IMG/VR virus record: IMGVR_UViG_3300032245_000174 | Coordinates: 1 to 34,564 of that record | Strand: one strand, 5' to 3' | DNA: 34,564 nucleotides | Origin: a virus | In this document: positions 21,119 to 26,482 of the stretch, one piece after another | Layout of the letters: each line of letters begins with the position of its first letter | How positions within the stretch are numbered: position 1 is the stretch's first letter | Notes under the pieces: model-generated | The model's input: only the letters and a program-made list of their open reading frames with translations | Database searches by the model: none | What the model was told of the DNA's origin: nothing | Translations under genes and position numbers: made by a program

Positions 21119-21740
21119 ACAAACAAACACATCTAAAGAATTTAAAATTGTTCCACCAGGATCACACTTAGTCCGTTTTTTTAAATACGTTGACTGTGGT
21201 ACTCATATTGATGAGGGTACAAAAATCCGCGAGAACAAAATCAAATACGTTCATAAAGTAATGTTCTTTTTTGAATTTCATGGCGAGGATGCACAAGGCC
21301 AGCCATTAGCTACAGACGATGGTAAACCGCTAGTCTTGGTTAAGTTTATAAATCTAACTACGCATGAAAAAGGTACGTTAGCTAAGATTTTAAAATCTTG
21401 GTTAAACATTGATATTTCATCTGAGCCTGTAGAACTAAGCAGTTTGCTAGGTAAATTTGGTCTAGCTGCCGTTTCTAACTACGTCAACAAAGCCGGTGAA
21501 ACACAGGCAAGCATAGACAACCTTAGTCCAGTACCAAACATTTATTTAAAAGCAGGATTGCCGGAAGGCTTTAACCCTGTTGATTCGTTTGATTTTGAAA
21601 AGTTTGATTCTGAAAAATTTGCTGCTTTGTCAGACAAAATGAAAGCTTGGTTATCTAAAAGCCCTGAGTACAGAGCAGTTACAGGACAGAAGGAAACAAA
21701 GCCAGCTGAAGAATTTTATAACGATGACGTACCGTTTTAA
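21099..21740 (+). CDS. SSB-like DNA-binding protein of the phage recombination module
   Basis: 213 aa. The N-terminal half reads as an OB-like beta domain (GSHLVRFFKYVDCGTHIDEG, KVMFFFEFHGE, PLVLVKFINLTTHEKGTLAKIL). A linker follows, and the C-terminus ends NDDVPF, the acidic tip with terminal Pro-Phe that SSB proteins use to recruit repair and replication enzymes. The exonuclease gene follows after nine bases. Phages often pair such a protein with a RecB-like nuclease. I infer binding of single-stranded DNA made by that nuclease. Whether it anneals strands itself is unclear. Confidence 0.75.
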   Translation: MLLAPSKQTNTSKEFKIVPPGSHLVRFFKYVDCGTHIDEGTKIRENKIKYVHKVMFFFEFHGEDAQGQPLATDDGKPLVLVKFINLTTHEKGTLAKILKSWLNIDISSEPVELSSLLGKFGLAAVSNYVNKAGETQASIDNLSPVPNIYLKAGLPEGFNPVDSFDFEKFDSEKFAALSDKMKAWLSKSPEYRAVTGQKETKPAEEFYNDDVPF

Positions 21741-21749
21741 GGGGCTACC

Positions 21750-22478
21750 ATGACTAGAGCATTTGAATCAAATCATTGGTACACGAAAGACGGTCAGCCG
21801 ATGTACACCGTCATTGGTGCAAACGGTAAAGAACGTAACACCGATTTACGCGATGCAAAAAAGCACGGCTATATTCCGTCTGTTACAACCGTTTTAAATA
21901 TTCTTGCAAAGCCAGGCTTAAATCTATGGTTGCAGAAACAGGCAATCATGGCGGCATTAACTCTGCCACGACAAGACGGTGAGGATGAAGAAAACTGGCT
22001 GGATCGTGTACTGATCGACAGCAAAGCGCAGGGACGCGATGCAGCTGATCGCGGCACATCCATGCACAGCGAAATACAGAGCCACCTTGAGCATAAAGCT
22101 AAAGAGTACCCAAGATATGTGTTTGCATCGAAAGAATGCTTAGACGCTCATTTTGGGCAGCAGGATTGGATTTGTGAGGAATCCTTTGGTCACGAACTTG
22201 GTTTTGGTGGTAAGGTGGATTTACATTGTCCTGGCATCATTGTCGATATTAAGACTAAGGAAAAAGTAGGCGATAAAGTAGATGTGTATGATGAGCATTT
22301 ACTGCAATTGGCAGCTTACAGAACTGGTTTAGGATACCCAACAGCCCGTTGTGCTAACTTGTTTGTCGATCTGGAAGGTAATACCAAAATGATCGAACAT
22401 GACGAAACAAAACTAGCTAATGCGGCTGAACGTTTCTACCATCTATTGCGTTTTTATCAGATTAAAAACGGCATCTAA
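21750..22478 (+). CDS. PD-(D/E)XK exonuclease (RecB/Cas4-type)
   Basis: 242 aa. The nuclease core is clear: GTSMHSEIQSHL (102-113) with the conserved His, GFGGKVDL (151-158) with Asp157, IVDIKTK (164-170) giving Asp166-x-Lys168, and LLQLAAYRTG (184-193) with the Gln and Tyr of the RecB motif. Such enzymes resect DNA ends or trim replication intermediates. The Shine-Dalgarno is AAGGGG. With the SSB-like protein upstream it makes a compact recombination unit, and RusA and YbcO on the left arm would resolve the products. It ends the first rightward operon, just before the hairpin at 22484-22545. Confidence 0.9.
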   Translation: MTRAFESNHWYTKDGQPMYTVIGANGKERNTDLRDAKKHGYIPSVTTVLNILAKPGLNLWLQKQAIMAALTLPRQDGEDEENWLDRVLIDSKAQGRDAADRGTSMHSEIQSHLEHKAKEYPRYVFASKECLDAHFGQQDWICEESFGHELGFGGKVDLHCPGIIVDIKTKEKVGDKVDVYDEHLLQLAAYRTGLGYPTARCANLFVDLEGNTKMIEHDETKLANAAERFYHLLRFYQIKNGI

Positions 22479-22483
22479 ATTTC

Positions 22484-22545
22484 GGGGCGAACGACCGACC
22501 TTATCCCCTTTGTGTCGGAACAATCTAGTAGCCCCACCTTTTTTT
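22484..22545 (+). terminator. Two-part terminator hairpin with an anti-Shine-Dalgarno loop
   Basis: GGGGC (22484-22488) pairs with GCCCC (22531-22535), and inside it CCGAC (22495-22499) pairs with GTCGG (22514-22518). A run of seven T starts at 22539. It lies five bases after the exonuclease stop. The 14-base loop of the inner hairpin contains TCCCCTTTGT, the reverse complement of the CAAAGGGGA ribosome site used by the early genes. Terminator function is likely; a regulatory function is a proposal. Confidence 0.65.
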
Positions 22546-22576
22546 CATCTTTTTTAAAATATTTTATAAATATCGC

Positions 22577-22605
22577 TTGACATAGACATTAACCTACGTT
22601 AATCT
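22577..22605 (+). promoter_or_regulatory. Second rightward promoter with operator
   Basis: Plus strand: TTGACA (22577-22582), 17-base spacer, TAATCT (22600-22605). TTAACCTACGTTAA (22589-22602) overlaps the -10. It is nearly the same sequence as the early-left promoter, so both should respond to the same repressor. It drives the gene at 22641 and those after it. Confidence 0.88.
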
Positions 22606-22640
22606 ATGTCTGTGGTGATTAACAAACAAAGGGGAACGAA

Positions 22641-23225
22641 ATGGCAAGATATATAAGTGTAGTAGAAACAGCAAGAATGATTAGAACTGCTTTGAGAGAG
22701 GCTTTCCCAGGCGTTAGATTTTCTGTTAGAAGCAGCAGCTACAGCGGTGGCGCAAGCATTAATATCAGTTACACAGATGGCCCAAGTGCTGAACAAGTAA
22801 AAGCAATTACTGGCAATTTTGAAGGTAGTTACTTTGATGGTATGACCGATTACAAAGGTCTTAACTACAGCAGCATTAACGGTGAGGAAGTTCGGTTCGG
22901 TGCGGATTTTATTTTTGTTAACAGAATTTTTACCGCACCAGTTTTGACTAGCGTTGTTGTTGAAGTTTGTAATTTTTATGGTTTTGACAATGAAGTTACG
23001 ATTGACAGCGGCAGCGCAAACTACGGTGCGTTTATCAAAGAAATTGGTAGAAATGCTGATAGTGAAGCTAGGGGTTTTGCTGTGTATGACATACAAAGAA
23101 TCATCCAGGAAAACATTAGCAAAGTTAGTCTGTGCGAAACACAGGTCAGCCAAACGGCTGGAAGTGTAGCGTTTTTAGGTGATGATGGTTATGGTTATGG
23201 TGCAGTCGGCAGGTTAGCTGCTTAA
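22641..23225 (+). CDS. LPD29-like protein (194 aa)
   Basis: The first ~90 residues (SVVETARMIRTALREAFPGVRFSVRS, then SYSGGASINISYTDGPS and GSYFDGMTDYKGL, in pieces) match the pattern of the LPD29 'large polyvalent protein-associated' domain, found in phage and plasmid proteins often injected or made early. The rest has ADFIFVNRIF, a SGSANYGAFIKEIG segment, and a Gly/Tyr end (GDDGYGYGAVGRLAA). No catalytic motif is evident. It leads the second rightward operon, with the stereotyped ribosome site ACAAAGGGGAAC. An anti-defence or host-takeover function is a guess from family and position. Confidence 0.7.
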   Translation: MARYISVVETARMIRTALREAFPGVRFSVRSSSYSGGASINISYTDGPSAEQVKAITGNFEGSYFDGMTDYKGLNYSSINGEEVRFGADFIFVNRIFTAPVLTSVVVEVCNFYGFDNEVTIDSGSANYGAFIKEIGRNADSEARGFAVYDIQRIIQENISKVSLCETQVSQTAGSVAFLGDDGYGYGAVGRLAA

Positions 23226-23238
23226 CAAAGGGGAAATC

Positions 23239-23457
23239 ATGAACTACGATGAATGGACAGATGTTTCGGAAAGCTACAGAACTGCTTTAAAAATGTATCG
23301 CGTAGCTTTCCTAGCCTATGTTCCTGTGCGTGATGCGTACAGAGCCGGTGAAGTAAGTGATGAAGTATTTTTAGAAGCGCAAGCAGCCTTTTATGCAGCG
23401 TCAGCAGCCTTTGACGTTGTGGCAGCAGAGGAAGCCAGCGGTATTGAAATTAACTAA
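23239..23457 (+). CDS. Small helical early protein (72 aa)
   Basis: MNYDEWTDVSESYRTALKMY is followed by a long Ala/Glu/Asp-rich helical region (EVFLEAQAAFYAASAAFDVV). Very acidic, no Cys, no membrane span. It reads as a helical hairpin. The start has AACAAAGGGGAAATC. Not recognised. Acidic helical early proteins of this size are often inhibitors that mimic DNA, but nothing here proves that. Confidence 0.65.
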   Translation: MNYDEWTDVSESYRTALKMYRVAFLAYVPVRDAYRAGEVSDEVFLEAQAAFYAASAAFDVVAAEEASGIEIN

Positions 23458-23469
23458 AAAGGGGAAATT

Positions 23470-23655
23470 ATGAAACTCAAAGAACAAATGATTAATTGCC
23501 AGGAAGAATACCAAAATGGTTTAGATAAAGGGATTGATATTTGCCTAAACATGATTAATCAATCACTTGGCACAAACTATCAGTCGTTTGGTGTTGCCCT
23601 GGCTAACATTGAACAAATGAAATATAAAATTGATTTAAAAACAGATTGGAAATAA
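23470..23655 (+). CDS. Small early protein (61 aa)
   Basis: MKLKEQMINCQEEYQNGLDK begins a helical protein with a middle QSLGTNYQSFGVALANIEQM and a basic end. The ribosome site is AAAAGGGGAAATT, one of the stereotyped set. It is separated from the previous gene by 12 bases. No known family is visible. Probably co-expressed with the LPD29-like gene. Confidence 0.62.
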   Translation: MKLKEQMINCQEEYQNGLDKGIDICLNMINQSLGTNYQSFGVALANIEQMKYKIDLKTDWK

Positions 23656-23657
23656 TC

Positions 23658-23729
23658 ATGCAAATACTTAACGAAATCTTTACTAGCATTTTATTTGTAG
23701 CAATTATTTTATGGGCTGTATTTCTTTAA
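23658..23729 (+). CDS. Possible 23-aa membrane peptide
   Basis: MQILNEIFTSILFVAIILWA ends VFL. It is one hydrophobic helix with a short N-terminal polar part. The ATG is two bases after the previous stop, with GGAAA about eight bases upstream, so coupled translation is possible. At 23 codons it could be chance, but it fills the gap before the next stereotyped ribosome site. Low to moderate confidence. Confidence 0.4.
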   Translation: MQILNEIFTSILFVAIILWAVFL

Positions 23730-23752
23730 ATTAACGTCACAAAGGGGAAAAC

Positions 23753-23947
23753 ATGACGCAACAACAAAAGGTAGTAGCTTGCTTAAAAAAAGGCTGGAAA
23801 AGCCCTATAGATGCCTTAAATGAAGCAGGAACAATGAAACTAGCCACCAGGGTGGGCGAACTTCGTAGATTAGGCTATATTATTGAGGACAAATGGTCTA
23901 TAGATCGTAAATTTAAACTTTATCGTCTTGTGGGAATTCCAAAATGA
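23753..23947 (+). CDS. HTH_39-like winged-helix protein (64 aa)
   Basis: MTQQQKVVACLKKGWKSPID leads to ALNEAGTMKLATRVGELRRLGYIIEDKW (residues ~21-48). The TQQQkVl..L..G...sPldAL...gtmrLa.Ri.ELR..Gy.I pattern is the small helix-turn-helix family HTH_39, widespread in phages. The end FKLYRLVGIPK forms the wing. It may regulate transcription from the late rightward region or bind phage DNA in another role. The start has CACAAAGGGGAAAAC. Its stop overlaps the next ATG by four bases (ATGA). Confidence 0.8.
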   Translation: MTQQQKVVACLKKGWKSPIDALNEAGTMKLATRVGELRRLGYIIEDKWSIDRKFKLYRLVGIPK

Positions 23948-24129
23948 TAATTAATGGACAATTTATAAAAGAAAATCCACCTAAAATTGGTCAGATGTAT
24001 GACGTAACTAAAAATCGCGAATATACAAATGACGAATTATTTATGCAGGAAGTTCTACTGTCAAGTAAAACTGCCGAACAAAACTTCATCAAAATGATAA
24101 GGGATTTTTTGGGCAGTTTTAAACACTAA
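23944..24129 (+). CDS. Last rightward protein (61 aa)
   Basis: MIINGQFIKENPPKIGQMYD, then YTNDELFMQEVLLSSK and FIKMIRDFLGSFKH. Mixed strand-helix, no motif that I recognise. It is translationally coupled to the HTH_39-like gene by ATGA. Its last 11 bases overlap the 3' end of the convergent endolysin gene, so the rightward and leftward operons meet with no spacer. Confidence 0.6.
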   Translation: MIINGQFIKENPPKIGQMYDVTKNREYTNDELFMQEVLLSSKTAEQNFIKMIRDFLGSFKH

Positions 24130-24619
24130 GGTACATTGCCCGTTCTTCATTTCTTCTACGGGCAAGTCCTTTATTTACGATTCCGGCAGCTTTGTTGTAC
24201 AGCAAAAAACCTTCCGCTGCACCTTCATAGTCCCCACGATTGTGGCGCATTCTGATGCTTGATCTTTGCAGCGTACCAAGTCCACAATTGAAGGAGAATG
24301 AAACCAAAGCATCAAACCGACCCTGAGTAAGCCCCACAGGGCAATAGCGAGAAACACCTGATTCAAAACGTCTGAGGTCACTTTTGAGTATCGAATCGAC
24401 TTCTTCATTAGATAGCGTCCTATTCCATTCTGCTGGACAAAGTAAGCCACCCTTTGCTTTAGCAGCTTTGCGCTCGTCTAGCGTCATTTTCATGTGTTCT
24501 GGCGGTGCTATTAAATGCCCTACGCCTGTAGTCCACAACAAAATGTGATCCAGATACGGCTTAAACCGCACCCCTTCATTTACTTTAATCGACTGCAAGC
24601 AACGGTCAGAAATAATCAT
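24119..24619 (-). CDS. Endolysin, GH24 (T4-lysozyme type)
   Basis: 166 aa. The catalytic triad spacing of T4 lysozyme (E11, D20, T26) is kept exactly: Glu15 in NEGVRFKPY, Asp24 in YLDHILLW and Thr30 in WTTGVGHL. RFDALVSFSFNCGLGTL and GLARRRNEERAMYL are the standard later motifs of this family. The enzyme cuts peptidoglycan between MurNAc and GlcNAc. There is no signal peptide or anchor, so it needs a holin to leave the cytoplasm. Its ATG overlaps the stop of the holin-like gene by four bases. It is the last gene of the left-going late operon. Confidence 0.93.
   Translation of the reverse strand: MIISDRCLQSIKVNEGVRFKPYLDHILLWTTGVGHLIAPPEHMKMTLDERKAAKAKGGLLCPAEWNRTLSNEEVDSILKSDLRRFESGVSRYCPVGLTQGRFDALVSFSFNCGLGTLQRSSIRMRHNRGDYEGAAEGFLLYNKAAGIVNKGLARRRNEERAMYLSV
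24136..24175 (+). terminator. Possible rightward terminator inside the endolysin gene
   Basis: TTGCCCGT (24136-24143) and ACGGGCAA (24158-24165) form a perfect 8-bp stem with a 14-base loop, followed on the plus strand by CCTTTATTT. It begins seven bases after the end of the rightward operon and lies in the coding sequence of the endolysin. It would stop rightward transcripts before they run antisense into the lysis genes. The T-run is imperfect. Confidence 0.45.
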
Positions 24620-25101
24620 TTTTTGCTAAATGCTTGTGTACCAAACCAAAAACTTACAACAGATGCCCAAATGATCTGAGTTTCATCATCCCACAAAATA
24701 TTTAAAGCCTGGTCAAATGGAACGTTCGTGTGGATGGCATAATAAAAGCCAAAACAATCAACAAACACCAAAAGACCAAACAAGCCAAAAGTAATCAATG
24801 GACGCACCGATGCACGAATATTAATCACCCATTGACTAGCACCTTGACCAATAGCTATATCGTGAGCATACAAGGCTTGACGTTCATCTGCTGCGGTTTG
24901 TATTTCTAACTGGTGTGTTTTGATTTCTTCTATATGCTCTTGGGATTGGAAACCCGCAGCTTGCAAACGCATTTGCTGATCCATCTGCATTTGGGCCATT
25001 TGCAGTTCATGTTTCTTATCTGATTTATCTTGGAAAAAATCCAATAGCTTTGGCAAACCGCCAGATAAAAAAGAAATTAAGGTAGAAAATAAAGTCATCA
25101 T
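24616..25101 (-). CDS. Holin-like protein, GTA holin 3TM type
   Basis: 161 aa from ATG 25101, which has GGAG nine bases upstream; the longer frame to 25155 would start inside the previous gene. A first hydrophobic segment (TLFSTLISFLSGGL), a long Gln/Met-rich coiled coil (~25-90), then INIRASVRPLITFGLFGLLVFVDCFGF (in pieces) and a last span IIWASVVSFWFGTQAF. The RaSVRPliT...WFG..A pattern is typical of the family known from gene-transfer-agent holins. It should open the inner membrane for the endolysin, whose gene it overlaps. Confidence 0.75.
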   Translation of the reverse strand: MMTLFSTLISFLSGGLPKLLDFFQDKSDKKHELQMAQMQMDQQMRLQAAGFQSQEHIEEIKTHQLEIQTAADERQALYAHDIAIGQGASQWVINIRASVRPLITFGLFGLLVFVDCFGFYYAIHTNVPFDQALNILWDDETQIIWASVVSFWFGTQAFSKK

Positions 25102-25102
25102 G

Positions 25103-25723
25103 TTAATGCGCTCCTTGATCGAACATCCATTTAATAAACCATGCAAAGCCAGCAATAATCAACGTAATTACAAAGCCACCAATACAGTTATAAATAATGT
25201 TTAAAACTTTGGCTCGTTCACGCTTTTTACGCATCTTTTCAGCAACCATTGCTAATCTAGCTTCTGTTGCTGCTTTCCTTGCTGCTTCTGCTTTTTCTTC
25301 TCGCTCTTTGCGTAACCTAGTTAGACGTTCGGAAAACTCATCCCACATTCCAGGTTCGTCAAAATGGTAAATAAAAAAATGCTTAATCTGTGCGTAATAC
25401 TGTTTAATTTCTCGATCCATTGCCATCATGTCCATGACATATTCGGCATCTGAAATAGGATCAGCTACAGTTTGACCATTGGCTATTGCTTCGTCTTGCG
25501 CTTTCTTGGCATCCTCTAATTGAGTTCTACCAAGTTCGTATTTACTTGCTGCGGTGAAAAACTTTTTTATAGGTGAAAGTGATTCACCTAGTTTTTTCCC
25601 CGATTCGACACATTCGTTAATACTATCTACTGCTTCTCTAGCCTCATCGGCTGCGGATTTAATGCCATTTATTACTAGCTTAATTCCAGAAACGGCTAAC
25701 CCTATTGTGATTGGGTCAATCAT
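25103..25723 (-). CDS. Membrane-anchored coiled-coil protein of the lysis region (206 aa)
   Basis: A hydrophobic N-terminus (ITIGLAVSGIKLVINGIKSA) is followed by a long charged helical region with REIKQYYAQIKHFFIYHFDEPGMW in the middle, then an Arg/Glu/Ala coiled coil (EREEKAEAARKAATEARL). A clear C-terminal membrane span follows (CIGGFVITLIIAGFAWFIKW). Proteins of this layout occur before holin genes in several podoviruses. It may regulate or form part of the lysis pore, or be a virion membrane protein. No outer-membrane lipobox, hence not a spanin pair. Confidence 0.6.
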   Translation of the reverse strand: MIDPITIGLAVSGIKLVINGIKSAADEAREAVDSINECVESGKKLGESLSPIKKFFTAASKYELGRTQLEDAKKAQDEAIANGQTVADPISDAEYVMDMMAMDREIKQYYAQIKHFFIYHFDEPGMWDEFSERLTRLRKEREEKAEAARKAATEARLAMVAEKMRKKRERAKVLNIIYNCIGGFVITLIIAGFAWFIKWMFDQGAH

Positions 25724-25731
25724 AACAGCAC

Positions 25732-25953
25732 CTATTTATCAGCTTTGCTATCTAGTTTATTAAAGATTTGTTTAAGCATTTCTTTAACTTCGTCTATATC
25801 TCTACGGTAATCATCTTTCTGTACATACATCATGGGCATCGAATTAACCTTATCTTCCAGGCGCACAATAGACCTAGAAATATTATTCAATATCCAGCCA
25901 CCTAAACAACCGGCTAAAGTAAAACCAACGTTAACAATGAATTGAGTTTCCAT
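25732..25953 (-). CDS. Small membrane protein, possible second holin or lysis accessory (73 aa)
   Basis: One N-terminal membrane segment (FIVNVGFTLAGCLGGWILNNI) is followed by YVQKDDYRRDIDEVKEMLKQIFNKLDSK, a charged coiled coil. This arrangement (short span, then the Yv.kddYr.di.eik.ml..If.kLd.K motif) is frequent in phage lysis cassettes. It sits between the short tail fibre and the coiled-coil membrane protein. Class and exact role are uncertain. Confidence 0.65.
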   Translation of the reverse strand: METQFIVNVGFTLAGCLGGWILNNISRSIVRLEDKVNSMPMMYVQKDDYRRDIDEVKEMLKQIFNKLDSKADK

Positions 25954-25954
25954 C

Positions 25955-26482
25955 TTATGCTTTCATGATGTAGCACAGCGCATAATAGGCTGGCAGATTT
26001 GATCCTGTGCCTTGTGTGTTACTTGTTGCACCAACAGCATAAGAATTACCTGCACCGACAACAAAACGATCACGTAAGTCTGGCGTACCGTTTGAACCAT
26101 TACACAAGTAATAACCGGTAGGAATAGCAGCCAATGAGCCAGACCAAATGATAATAGTGCCAGATGGAATAGGTAATGGTGTTGGCTCTACAGTAACAAT
26201 TCCTTCAATATCGTCAATTGACCATATTTGCACACCAGCCGAATCTTTTAAAAGTAACTTGTATCCGCTGCCATAAGTCAACCAAACTGGATTCGGTGTT
26301 CTTCCTGCCGCATCCAACACAATAGGGTTACTATTTGCAGTCGCACCAGTTGAACTAGTGAACGAACTTAATGGCGTAGATGATCCGGCAGCATAGGTAT
26401 AAAGCAAACCACCTGACAATGGAACACCGTTGTTATCAAAGAACTGTTGACCGTTGCCTATTGGCGATAGATTGACTGACAT
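25955..26482 (-). CDS. Short tail fibre with collar domain (175 aa)
   Basis: The N-terminus (NLSPIGNGQQFFDNNGVPLSGGLLYTYAAGSSTP, in pieces) and the following NPIVLDAAGR and GYKLLLKDSAGVQIW match the particle-binding module common to podovirus fibres and spikes. Residues ~100-155 read PSGTIIIWSGSLAAIPTGYYLCNGSNGTPDLRDRFVVGAG (in pieces), the phage tail collar domain. So the protein joins an anchor to a collar with no long shaft. It may take the place of a tail needle or plug, since it follows the ejection proteins as in P22 order. The ribosome site is GGTAGAG. Confidence 0.75.
   Translation of the reverse strand: MSVNLSPIGNGQQFFDNNGVPLSGGLLYTYAAGSSTPLSSFTSSTGATANSNPIVLDAAGRTPNPVWLTYGSGYKLLLKDSAGVQIWSIDDIEGIVTVEPTPLPIPSGTIIIWSGSLAAIPTGYYLCNGSNGTPDLRDRFVVGAGNSYAVGATSNTQGTGSNLPAYYALCYIMKA

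Noticed and set aside
22599-23153. 184-codon minus-strand frame opposite the LPD29-like gene
   Set aside because: The plus-strand frame has promoter, ribosome site and a recognised domain; the opposite frame has none of these.
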